Assembly (NCBI GenBank): GCA_013695175.1 | Contig: JACDAZ010000206.1 | Span: 1 to 8,426, forward strand | Length of the DNA stretch: 8,426 nucleotides | Reading direction: 5' to 3' | DNA from: Flavisolibacter sp. | GTDB lineage: Bacteria > Bacteroidota > Bacteroidia > Chitinophagales > Chitinophagaceae | Part shown: piece after piece, positions 1 through 7,203 of the stretch | Numbering within the stretch: the stretch's first letter is position 1 | Layout of the letters: the number at the start of each line of letters is the position of its first letter | Position numbers and translations under genes: made by a program | The notes under the pieces: generated by a model | What the model was told of the DNA's origin: nothing | The model's input: the letters and a program-made list of their open reading frames with translations, nothing else | Database searches by the model: none

Positions 1-221
1 TATTTAAAGCCATTATTAAAGTGGCTATTCTGGTTAGAAATCCGAGGATCAGAAATATATCACCCACTAATTCAATTCCTTTTCCGATATATACAAATAT
101 TTCCGGCACAGGTAATTTGTTTATAACATCCCGCTTTAAATATTCATTCATTTTTGTTTCATCAAATATTGAACCCACTAAGAAATAAAAAACAAAACAA
201 AAAATAATTAAACCACGCCAT
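1..221 (-). pseudogene. DoxX-like gene, frameshifted near its start and cut by the left window edge
   Basis: This is a second copy of the DoxX-family membrane protein encoded at 1101..1496. From about base 166 down to base 1 one frame reads FDETKMNEYLKRDVINKLP and continues through VPEIFVYIGKGIELVG and ILGFLTRIA, matching the intact copy (FDSAKMDEYLKWDVIKKLP, VPEIMVYIGKGIELVG, ILGFLTRIA) without gaps. That frame has no ATG before base 151, which would delete the first membrane helix; a GTG lies at 176-178. A natural ATG lies at 219-221, two bases after the stop of the upstream EEP gene. It opens a hydrophobic 19-residue frame ending in SGFNI and then a TGA (162-164). SGFNI followed by FDE lines up with HGLELFD of the intact copy, so the two frames seem to have been one, broken at the T run at 164-166. 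The copy therefore looks inactivated, unless a GTG start, frameshifting or a sequence error explains it. The C-terminal half lies outside the window. Confidence 0.6.
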
Positions 222-223
222 AG

Positions 224-1072
224 CTATTTGATTTGTATATGAGCCATTACAGGCAAATGATCTGAGGGATACTTAAAATCATAAAAATCATCTATCGTAA
301 TAAACCTTGATACCCGGGTGCGATCATTATCTTCTACAAAAACATAATCTATTCTACCATCGGGTTTTTTAGTAAATTCAAAAGCATTCCATGTATTTTC
401 AGGACCGTAAGCAGGAAGCTTGCTTACATGCCTTGCATCCCTTAAATGTTGGTTCAATAATTCAATTGTATTTTCTTCAGGCGTTGCATTCAAATCGCCC
501 ATAAAAACAACAGGACAATCTCTTTTCTTTTTTAATTCTTTTATTTTTTCTACAATCATACCTGCTGCCCTAAATCTTGACTCTTTTCCAATATGATCAA
601 AATGTGTATTAAGGATCCAAACAAATTTTTTAGATGCAACATGTTGAAACAAACCATAGGTACAAATTCTTTCAATAGCAGCATCCCAGTTTTTTGATGG
701 CACTGTTGGTGTAAGCGACAACCAAAAGGTTGACTGCTCTATTAATTTATATTTCTCTTTATTGTATAATATAGCAGAATATTCACCTTCCTTTTTCCCA
801 TCTGTACGTGCTACACCGGCATAAGAATGTGTTGGTAGTTTTTCAAGTAAATATTCAAGCTGATGATGTTGCACTTCTTGTGTACCAATAAAATCTACAT
901 TGTAATACGCCATTAATGCTGATAATTTTTCTTTTCTTGTTTCCCATAAATTTTCACCATCATTTGGAGCATCATAACGGATGTTATAGGACATCACTTT
1001 TAACTCGGTTTGACAAAAAATTTCAGAAGTTGAAAAGAGAAGAAAAAATAATAACCATGAAAATTTAATCAT
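224..1072 (-). CDS. Secreted endonuclease/exonuclease/phosphatase (EEP) superfamily hydrolase
   Basis: This 282-residue protein is a metal-dependent phosphoester hydrolase of the EEP (DNase I-like) fold. Residues 1-20 form a signal peptide with a hydrophobic core, ending in C20 before QTEL. C20 has no convincing lipobox (EIFC), so signal peptidase I cleavage and a soluble periplasmic or exported enzyme are likely. The EEP motifs appear in order: N30 in MSYNIRY, E66 in GTQEV, H157 in NTHFDH, D193 and N195 in GDLNATP, D242 in RIDYVFV, and D271-H272 in SDHLPV. All expected metal and catalytic positions are present and the length is normal, so it should be active. The family includes nucleases, sphingomyelinases and inositol-phosphate phosphatases, and sequence alone does not show the substrate. 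The gene lies 28 bases after the intact DoxX gene and two bases before the ATG of the damaged DoxX copy, so all three probably share a transcript. Confidence 0.9.
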   Translation of the reverse strand: MIKFSWLLFFLLFSTSEIFCQTELKVMSYNIRYDAPNDGENLWETRKEKLSALMAYYNVDFIGTQEVQHHQLEYLLEKLPTHSYAGVARTDGKKEGEYSAILYNKEKYKLIEQSTFWLSLTPTVPSKNWDAAIERICTYGLFQHVASKKFVWILNTHFDHIGKESRFRAAGMIVEKIKELKKKRDCPVVFMGDLNATPEENTIELLNQHLRDARHVSKLPAYGPENTWNAFEFTKKPDGRIDYVFVEDNDRTRVSRFITIDDFYDFKYPSDHLPVMAHIQIK

Positions 1073-1100
1073 ATCAACAATTTTACAAACTATTCATTTT

Positions 1101-1496
1101 TTACTGTGATAACGACATCTTTTCATCCAGGCTCCATATACCCGCACCGCTAAAAAAGAAAACCAAACAAAGCAAACCAAAAACGAAAGGGTGCTGATCT
1201 TCATAATAAAATTTTCCATTGCCTACATAAAAGCAAATAAAAAACATATTTATAGCCATGAACAAAGCAGCTATTCTGGTTAAAAACCCAAGAATAAAAA
1301 AAATACCACCGACAAGCTCAATGCCCTTACCGATATAAACCATTATTTCAGGTACGGGAAGTTTCTTAATTACATCCCATTTTAAATATTCATCCATCTT
1401 AGCAGAATCAAACAACTCCAATCCATGATAAAGCATTAATAATCCTGTTACAATTCTGATTATTGCTAATCCTGATTTTTGTGTTGTAATCTTCAT
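1101..1496 (-). CDS. DoxX family small integral membrane protein
   Basis: This is a 131-residue polytopic membrane protein of the DoxX family. Four hydrophobic segments are visible at about residues 9-28, 52-72, 74-92 and 103-121. Conserved-looking elements are IRIVTGLLMLYHG in the first helix, GKGIELVGG starting the second, and GFLTRIAAL entering the third, the usual DoxX layout and length. I chose the ATG at 1494-1496. The frame stays open to a TTG at 1547, but that adds 17 polar, basic residues atypical for the family, and MKITTQKSG leads straight into the first helix. DoxX proteins have been linked to quinone-dependent sulfur oxidation and oxidative-stress complexes in other organisms, but most Bacteroidota members have no known function, and I assign none. 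A 99-base spacer separates it from the GH144 gene upstream. The EEP gene and a frameshifted paralogue follow downstream. Confidence 0.85.
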   Translation of the reverse strand: MKITTQKSGLAIIRIVTGLLMLYHGLELFDSAKMDEYLKWDVIKKLPVPEIMVYIGKGIELVGGIFFILGFLTRIAALFMAINMFFICFYVGNGKFYYEDQHPFVFGLLCLVFFFSGAGIWSLDEKMSLSQ

Positions 1497-1595
1497 GTCA
1501 TCATTGTTCTTATTTAAAAAACGATAAATTATAAATTTCAACTTCAACTAAAAATTATCATACCTACTTTAACACGAAAGCGCTCCTGGAGTTTA

Positions 1596-2960
1596 CTATT
1601 TTTTTATTGCAGGACTTTCAAATCCTAATTTTTTAAGTCCTTCCTGAATTTCAGGACTGCTCATAAATAAGTTCCATAACAACCCGCTCCTGTAATTTTC
1701 CATCATCACTACTATTGGTCCCTGGTCAATTGCAAGATATCTTTTAGGAAACCAGTTAGCAGTTTCACTAAAGGCATCATAAAAACCGTAAGGACCGTAA
1801 AGACTGTCCTTCATATTAGTATACCAATGTTTCATGGCTGCCATAGATTGTTGCGGAGTATAGGGCATGGATGACAGTGCAGCAGTAGGAGCTATTACTC
1901 CAAGATCTCTTTTCTCACCGGGAGCATGACCTGCATATCCACGCATTGAATAACTTGATGTAAGTCCCCAATTTTGAGGTCCATATCCTTTATAATTTAA
2001 TGGATTCTCTATACACCATGCTCGGTTTATTAGTGTGTGATTTATATTATTTTCCCAATAATCAGCATACCTGTCTTTTAAACCTCTTGGATCTAAACCA
2101 AGAAATGAATAATGCGCCCAGAATAAAGGACCTCCATACTTTGGAGCTTCATTATGTTCTAGAGTTAAAGTATGCCCATAAGTAGTAATTGTATCTTTTA
2201 TATTACCACTTCTTGCCCATCCTTCATGATATACTTCAGCAGGAACTCCATGAGTTGGAGATGAAGCTGCAAGAATATACATTATCAAACATTCATTGTA
2301 TCCAGTCACTGGAAAATTCATTTCCCATCCAAAATTTGGGCTCCAGTGCCAGTACAATACATTTTTCCCATTTCTGTACCAGTTAAAATCAACCTCTTTC
2401 CAAAGCTTATCAATTCTTGATGCAATAGATTTTTCTCTTGCATCGCCATCTTTGAAATATTGACGCACTGTAAGTAATCCTTGTATCATAAAAGATGTTT
2501 CTACCAAATCACCCCCATCGTCTCTTTTGCTAAAAGGCATTACTTTACCTGTCTCACCATTCCACCAATGTGGCCATGCACCATGAAAACGGTCTGCAGT
2601 CTCAAGAAAAGTTAGAATCTTTTCAAACCGCTCAATTCCCTTTTGTTTAGTTATAAAACCTCGTTCTATACCAACCAGAATTGCCATCACTCCAAAGCCA
2701 CCTCCGCCGCTGGTCACCACATGTTTGTCATTTTGGGGGTAGATGTTATCTACATGAAATCGTTCTCTAGCTAATCCGCTGTTTGGCTCTGCTCCATCCC
2801 AGAAATATTGAAAAGTTGTTCTTTGAACATCATCGTAGATCTGCTGAAATTCACTGGGAATTTGATTGATTACTTTTGGCATTTTGTTTTGACTACTGCA
2901 AGCGGGCAGCATCAAGACAATTAATACACAGTAGAGGAAATGAAGATTATTTTGCTTCAT
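1596..2960 (-). CDS. GH144 beta-1,2-glucan-active lipoprotein, single-domain copy
   Basis: This 454-residue protein belongs to glycoside hydrolase family GH144 (Pfam Glycoamylase, an alpha/alpha-barrel fold). Characterised GH144 members include endo-beta-1,2-glucanases (SGL, Chitinophaga) and an exo-type sophorose-releasing enzyme (Parabacteroides). Residues 1-20 are a signal peptide with lipobox LPAC, lipidated at C21. The catalytic domain fills residues 36-450: QYFWD, GGGGFGVMAI, HGAWPHW, DDGGDLVETSF, VLYWHWSP, GPLFWAHYSFLG, APTAALSS, LAIDQGPI and RSGLLW. D147, D151, E154 and E223 have the same spacing as the acidic residues I recall as essential in Chitinophaga SGL (D135, D139, E142, E211). 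The residues after C21 (SSQNKMPK) lack acids, so it may stay on the periplasmic side. It lies 23 bases after its larger paralogue and is co-transcribed with it. The name 'glucoamylase' used in databases is misleading. Endo or exo action cannot be told from sequence. Confidence 0.88.
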   Translation of the reverse strand: MKQNNLHFLYCVLIVLMLPACSSQNKMPKVINQIPSEFQQIYDDVQRTTFQYFWDGAEPNSGLARERFHVDNIYPQNDKHVVTSGGGGFGVMAILVGIERGFITKQKGIERFEKILTFLETADRFHGAWPHWWNGETGKVMPFSKRDDGGDLVETSFMIQGLLTVRQYFKDGDAREKSIASRIDKLWKEVDFNWYRNGKNVLYWHWSPNFGWEMNFPVTGYNECLIMYILAASSPTHGVPAEVYHEGWARSGNIKDTITTYGHTLTLEHNEAPKYGGPLFWAHYSFLGLDPRGLKDRYADYWENNINHTLINRAWCIENPLNYKGYGPQNWGLTSSYSMRGYAGHAPGEKRDLGVIAPTAALSSMPYTPQQSMAAMKHWYTNMKDSLYGPYGFYDAFSETANWFPKRYLAIDQGPIVVMMENYRSGLLWNLFMSSPEIQEGLKKLGFESPAIKK

Positions 2961-2983
2961 TATAGGGAAGATAAGGCAAGTAG

Positions 2984-4663
2984 TTATAAATATGGTGCCT
3001 GAAATCCTAATTTTTTCAACCCTGTTTTTACTTCAGGCGCACTTGTAAATAATTTCCAAAGCAAACCACTACGATGATTTTCTATCATGATAATGATTGG
3101 CCCCTGGTCAATGGCAAGAAATGAGTTGGCAAACCATGGAATGCTCAAATTAAATGCATCTGTAAAACCATACTCTTTCCATATTCTATCACCGAGTTTG
3201 TAATAGAAAAAATTTAATGCCTTCATTGATTCAGTTGGCGTATAAGGAAAGGAGGATAATGCAGCAGTGGGTGAAATAGTTCCGTTATCATTATTGGGTT
3301 CGTGTGCTTTGTATCCGTTAGGATCATCACTGGCTGTTAATCCCCACACTGAATCACTGTATCCGGCAAAGTTTCTCGGATTTGCTATTGAATAGTTGTA
3401 GTGAATAAGTGAGTGAGCAGTGTTTTGTTCCCAATAATTTGCATATTGATCAGATAAGTTATTGGGATCGATTCCTAAAAATGAATAATGCGCAAAAAAT
3501 AAGGGACCGCCCAATGGTGGACCTAACGGCAATTTTATTCCATGATATGTGTTGCCATTTCTGATAGCTCCATTACGTGCCCATCCTTCATTATAAACAA
3601 CCGCATCTATTGCATGTGTGTTAGATGAAGCAGCTAAAACATAAGTTATTAAAGCTTCATTCCATCCGCGAATCTGATGATTCATCACCCATTGCTTATC
3701 CGGACTCCAATGCCAGTACAATACATTTTCATTGTTCCTCCTATACCAATTCCACTCTACTCCATTCCATAGTGCATTGATTTTATTTCGCAATTCTGTT
3801 TCTTCTGCATTTGTATTGCTAAAATATTGACGGGCTGTAAGCAATCCCTGCATCAAAAAAGATGTTTCTACAAGATCGCCACCATTATCATTTGCACTAA
3901 AAGGAATAGTTGTGCCAGCACTTCCGTGCAGCCAGTGTGCGAAAGCACCGTGATATTTCTGAGCTTTATCGTTCAGGAAATCAGCAATCGTTCTAATCCT
4001 GTTGAGGCCTTCAGCACGAGAAATGAAATTCCGTTCTATACCAACTATAATTGCCATAACACCGAAACCTGTTCCTCCGGTAGTTACCAGGTCGCCTGAA
4101 GTATTTCTTTCCCTTGCCATGCCTGAAACAGGGTGCCCAAAGTCCCAGAAGTATTTAAATGTTTGCCTCTGTACTAAATCAAGTAATGCTTCATCTGAAA
4201 TGCGGGGAAATTTGTCAGCAGGATCTATTGCTGTAATTAAAATAACGTCAATATTAGAGTTGAGCTTACCTCCACCACTCGATAGTAACTGATCTGATAC
4301 ATTCACAGAAAATCGTGAAAGATATTTCAGTGGATTTTGTGGAGTGAGAACAACTATACTATCACTGTTTTCATAAGAAATGTTTACCGGAACATTAGTA
4401 GAGTTATTTTCTTTCAATAAAATATTTGCAACTACAGAAGATTTATTTACCGGTGCGGTGAATGAAAGTCTAATTACAGGGCTTGTGCCAACGTTATTGT
4501 ACTGGATACCAGGTGAACGGTTATCTAATCTTGCTGCTACAAAATTAAATGTTTCATTTACCGGGGGAGTATCCCCACCGTTTTCTTTATCACAAGAACC
4601 AAAAGAAAAAACTACAGCCAACAGCGCTATAACGGTAGCTGCTTTAGAACCCAGTTGTTGCAT
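2984..4663 (-). CDS. GH144 beta-1,2-glucan-active lipoprotein with N-terminal Ig-like domain
   Basis: This 559-residue paralogue of the following gene carries about 110 extra residues at the N-terminus. Residues 1-23 are a signal peptide ending in FGSC, with lipidation at C24. The acidic stretch after it (DKENGGD) resembles Bacteroidota surface-export signals, so a surface location is likely. Residues 37-145 look like a bacterial Ig-like domain of the SbsA/Big_5 type: PVIRLSFTAPVNKSSV, then IVVLTPQNPLKYLSRFSVNV. The GH144 domain covers 155-558, with QTFKYFWDFG, GGTGFGVMAI, NDNGGDLVETSF, VLYWHWSPD, SPTAALSSFPYTP, LAIDQGPI and RSGLLWKLF. The acidic residues D259, D263, E266 and E336 match those of the paralogue. 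It probably makes the first cuts in beta-1,2-glucan outside the cell before SusC import. The only methionine before the signal peptide core is M1, which fixes the start. The start lies just five bases after the T tract of a strong hairpin. Confidence 0.88.
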   Translation of the reverse strand: MQQLGSKAATVIALLAVVFSFGSCDKENGGDTPPVNETFNFVAARLDNRSPGIQYNNVGTSPVIRLSFTAPVNKSSVVANILLKENNSTNVPVNISYENSDSIVVLTPQNPLKYLSRFSVNVSDQLLSSGGGKLNSNIDVILITAIDPADKFPRISDEALLDLVQRQTFKYFWDFGHPVSGMARERNTSGDLVTTGGTGFGVMAIIVGIERNFISRAEGLNRIRTIADFLNDKAQKYHGAFAHWLHGSAGTTIPFSANDNGGDLVETSFLMQGLLTARQYFSNTNAEETELRNKINALWNGVEWNWYRRNNENVLYWHWSPDKQWVMNHQIRGWNEALITYVLAASSNTHAIDAVVYNEGWARNGAIRNGNTYHGIKLPLGPPLGGPLFFAHYSFLGIDPNNLSDQYANYWEQNTAHSLIHYNYSIANPRNFAGYSDSVWGLTASDDPNGYKAHEPNNDNGTISPTAALSSFPYTPTESMKALNFFYYKLGDRIWKEYGFTDAFNLSIPWFANSFLAIDQGPIIIMIENHRSGLLWKLFTSAPEVKTGLKKLGFQAPYL

Positions 4664-4668
4664 AATAT

Positions 4669-4696
4669 AAAAAAGGGCTGCATTAGGCAGCCCTTT
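4669..4696 (-). terminator. Rho-independent terminator or attenuator between the LamG and GH144 genes
   Basis: Bases 4672-4681 (AAAGGGCTGC) and 4687-4696 (GCAGCCCTTT) form a perfect 10-bp stem around a 5-base loop. Read on the minus strand, the stem is followed by T residues down to 4669, giving six Ts in a row, the classical intrinsic terminator layout. It begins 18 bases after the LamG stop codon. Because the T tract ends only five bases before the ATG of the GH144 gene, no promoter fits between them. The enzyme genes must therefore be read by incomplete termination or from a promoter inside the LamG gene. The folded stem could also hinder ribosome access. The structure is seen directly; its effect on expression is inferred. 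Confidence 0.85.
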
Positions 4697-4714
4697 AGCT
4701 ATGGAAATTATTAA

Positions 4715-5641
4715 TTATCTGCCAGCTAATTCAAGTTGGTATAACGCCATAATCTCATCATCAGTTAAAGCCTTATTGTAAAACCTTGTTTCATCAATAT
4801 TTCCTCTAAACAATCCCTGGAATCCTTGTAATGGGGATAAAGGAAATCCGTTCGTAGCATTAGGATAACCGCCGAATAATACTTGTGTACTTGTACCAGC
4901 CGGTAACGTTATAGCTCCAAAACCAACACCAGCAGCATCACGGAATCTAAAATTGTTATTGGAAACACGAACTCCATTTGCATAAAAATCTAAGAATGAG
5001 CCCGTACCATCCCATCTTGCAACAACATGCGTCCATTTGTTAGCGCCTTTTACCGTTTTAAAATCAACTTCTCTTGCACCGAAATCGTTGATGTTATCGC
5101 CTTTTAATAACGAACCTGCTTTAGTTGTCGCAATATTTGTTTTTATAACAAGTGTGTCGTTGTATGTTGTTGGTCTTCCATTTTCAAGTGATATTAGAAT
5201 CGGACCATCGTTCCAATCCCTCTGTGCACCTGCACCAAGCGTTAAAGCAAATACCCCGGTAGGACGTGTGCCATCACCCTGATTTTGAGTAAAAATCCAC
5301 GTACTTACTGAGAAACTGCCAATATCGCTGTTCAAAGAAGCAATTGTAGGGTATAAAACATATCCGCTATCTAATTTTACAGCTTGGCCTTTTACACCTG
5401 CTACAAATGAAGATCTCAAGCTTGTTACAGGTGCTGCGGAAGATATTCTTTCATTTAATGTTCCATCAAAACTCCAATGGGCTTTTAAATTCGTAGACGC
5501 AACTTCATTGGAATTATTATATCCGCCAATCTGAGGAAGATCAGGATCGTCATTGTCTTTACCGCAAGATGTTAAACCCACTGCCGCTATTAATGCAATT
5601 GCGGTCAAGTTGTTCAACAGTTTAATAAGTGCTCTTTTCAT
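4715..5641 (-). CDS. LamG-like (concanavalin A-type jellyroll) lipoprotein, probable surface glycan-binding protein
   Basis: This 308-residue lipoprotein consists almost entirely of one LamG-like jellyroll (Pfam Laminin_G_3 type). Residues 1-25 are a signal peptide with lipobox LTSC, lipidated at C26. GKDNDDPD follows, an acidic tether typical of surface-exposed Bacteroidota lipoproteins. Domain landmarks are LKAHWSFDGTLNE (52-64), SFSVSTWIF (109-117), KWTHVVARWDG (202-212) and IDETRFYNKALTDDEI near the end (282-297). I see no catalytic motif of a glycoside hydrolase family. The gene follows susD by 92 bases and precedes the two GH144 genes, the position often held by a surface glycan-binding protein, so binding of beta-1,2-glucan is the best guess. 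LamG domains also occur in proteins with other roles, so the ligand is unproven. Expression is probably linked to susCD and ends partly at the hairpin downstream. Confidence 0.8.
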   Translation of the reverse strand: MKRALIKLLNNLTAIALIAAVGLTSCGKDNDDPDLPQIGGYNNSNEVASTNLKAHWSFDGTLNERISSAAPVTSLRSSFVAGVKGQAVKLDSGYVLYPTIASLNSDIGSFSVSTWIFTQNQGDGTRPTGVFALTLGAGAQRDWNDGPILISLENGRPTTYNDTLVIKTNIATTKAGSLLKGDNINDFGAREVDFKTVKGANKWTHVVARWDGTGSFLDFYANGVRVSNNNFRFRDAAGVGFGAITLPAGTSTQVLFGGYPNATNGFPLSPLQGFQGLFRGNIDETRFYNKALTDDEIMALYQLELAGR

Positions 5642-5733
5642 ATTGATTGTTTTTTTATTTAAAAGAAATTTGAATTATTATTAATTAAACGAAATAAAGA
5701 TCGATTTATTTGTGGAATTTGTAATAAAATTGA
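5642..5733 (-). other. AT-rich spacer between susD and the LamG gene
   Basis: This 92-base spacer is strongly AT-rich. I find no good match to the Bacteroidota promoter pattern (TTTG about 20 bases before TAnnTTTG). It contains an all-A/T inverted repeat, AAATAAA (5692-5698) and TTTATTT (5705-5711), around a 6-base loop. Without G-C pairs or a T tract it is too weak to call a terminator. Read-through from susD into the LamG gene is the simplest reading. Confidence 0.35.
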
Positions 5734-7197
5734 TTAATACCCGGGATTTTGACTAAGCTTTCCTCCGCTTAAATCTATCTGCCGTTGGGGAATAGGAAAA
5801 AGATCATGTTTGCCATCTACATAAGCTTTTCCATGTGCCCGCAATACTTGTCCTGCTCTACCTGTTCTCCTAAGGTCAAACATACGATCATGTTCAAAAG
5901 CCATTTCGAATCTTCTTTCATTCCAAATAGCCATTCGCATTTCAGCCTGGTTTGTTGCTGTGGTATTCTCCAATCCTGCACGTACTCTAATTTGATTTAA
6001 TGCAGTTCTTGCAGGTTCAAGGTTGCCTAATTCGTTTTCAGCTTCTGCTTTTATTAATAAAATGTCACCTAGTCTAAGAATGCGAAGATTTTTGTTAGAA
6101 TTCCAGTCGTCACCATTAAATGATTCAAGTGTTTTACTTACGTATGATTTATAATTGTAACGTGGATTAGGTGCACCCTGGTTAACAACAAATCCATCCC
6201 ATAACGTTTGACCCCGAAAAATAATAGTAGCCGCCCTTCTTTTATCATTTGGTTCGTAAGCATTTGCCAGGTCATCAGTAGGTGTATTAAATCCCCACCC
6301 AAGCCCGTCTGGTCCACGTGGAGCCTGTGTAACAAAATAACCTTCAATGCCCTTGCTTGGATCAACGCCTACCGCATTTACTTCCCATATTGATTCAGAA
6401 GAAAACTCTCCTGCTTCACGCCAAATCATTGCGTAATCAGGTAACAATGAGTATTTTCCCGATGCTATTACAGCATCAGCCATTGCCTTTGCCTGTCCCC
6501 ACTTCCTTTGGTATAAAGAAACTTTTGCCAATAATGCCTGTGCAGCACCTTTAGTTACTCTGCCATTTTCTGCAGTTGTAACAGTAACAGGTAGTTTAGC
6601 TATAGCATCATTCAAATCGCTTTCAATGAATGCATATATTTCTTCAGCAGAAGCTCGTGAGCTAGCTGCTTCAATATCGGCCTGTGTTTCTAAAACCTTA
6701 TCAATTTTCGGAACGCCGCCAAACATTCTCACCAGATTAAAATAAAAATAGGCTCTTAACATCCTGGCTTCACCAGTGTACCTGTCTTTATCATCAGGTT
6801 GCAGATTCATTTCTGGTAAAAATTTTAATGCATATGTAGCCCGACCAATTCCCTGGAAATTGCTTTCCCACACTTCAAAAAATGAAATACTTGATGCATT
6901 GAACGTCCAGTTATCCAGTTCATGTTTGTCCGCACCTGAATCACCCGGGTCGCTGCCTTTGTCGGCATCATCTGATGTCATGCTTGTAATTCCATTCCAT
7001 GAAAAAGAGTGTTGCTGCCAGTCGTATAATTTACTGTAAACAGCAGCTATTATCCTTTGAGCACCATCTGTTGGGTTATTTAAAAGATCCTGAATTGTTA
7101 CCCTGCGTGGTGGTTCATCAAGGAATTTTTTTCCGCATGAAAGGGAAGCAAATAGTACAGTAGAAAAAATAAAAAGTATTTTAAATAAGGTTTTCAT
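5734..7197 (-). CDS. SusD/RagB family glycan-binding outer-membrane lipoprotein
   Basis: This 487-residue protein is a complete SusD homologue, the lid-like lipoprotein that sits on its cognate SusC and hands it oligosaccharides at the cell surface. Residues 1-20 are a signal peptide ending SLSC, lipidated at C21 and followed by GKKFLDEPP, a typical SusD start. The N-terminal SusD-like half shows ARMLRAYFYFNLVRMFGGVP (144-163) and helical TPR-like repeats such as ALLAKVSLYQRKWGQAKAMA (221-240). The C-terminal SusD half shows LRLGDILLIKAEAENELG (374-391), WNERRFEMAFEHDRMFDLRR (425-444), and the usual ending FPIPQRQID to NPGY. Length is normal for the family. It starts six bases after the susC stop codon, so the two are surely co-transcribed and perhaps translationally coupled. 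The gene context predicts beta-1,2-gluco-oligosaccharides as ligand; the sequence itself does not show specificity. Confidence 0.95.
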   Translation of the reverse strand: MKTLFKILFIFSTVLFASLSCGKKFLDEPPRRVTIQDLLNNPTDGAQRIIAAVYSKLYDWQQHSFSWNGITSMTSDDADKGSDPGDSGADKHELDNWTFNASSISFFEVWESNFQGIGRATYALKFLPEMNLQPDDKDRYTGEARMLRAYFYFNLVRMFGGVPKIDKVLETQADIEAASSRASAEEIYAFIESDLNDAIAKLPVTVTTAENGRVTKGAAQALLAKVSLYQRKWGQAKAMADAVIASGKYSLLPDYAMIWREAGEFSSESIWEVNAVGVDPSKGIEGYFVTQAPRGPDGLGWGFNTPTDDLANAYEPNDKRRAATIIFRGQTLWDGFVVNQGAPNPRYNYKSYVSKTLESFNGDDWNSNKNLRILRLGDILLIKAEAENELGNLEPARTALNQIRVRAGLENTTATNQAEMRMAIWNERRFEMAFEHDRMFDLRRTGRAGQVLRAHGKAYVDGKHDLFPIPQRQIDLSGGKLSQNPGY

Positions 7198-7203
7198 AAG
7201 TAT

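Noticed and set aside
1497..1547. A 17-residue N-terminal extension of the DoxX protein, starting at a TTG (1545-1547).
   Set aside because: The extension is polar and basic and unlike DoxX N-termini. The ATG at 1494-1496 leads straight into the first membrane helix and gives the normal family length.
1497..1595. Possible promoter or terminator between the second GH144 gene and DoxX.
   Set aside because: The short palindromic sequence CTCCTGGAG (1583-1591) has only a four-base stem and no T tract after it, and I find no convincing TAnnTTTG element, so I do not call a site here.
3827..4670. Plus-strand open frames opposite the first GH144 gene.
   Set aside because: They lie fully antisense to a gene with convincing family motifs, overlap each other in different frames, and show no recognisable protein features.
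5692..5711. Inverted repeat AAATAAA/TTTATTT between susD and the LamG gene as a terminator.
   Set aside because: All seven pairs are A-T and no T tract follows on the minus strand; such repeats are expected by chance in AT-rich spacers.
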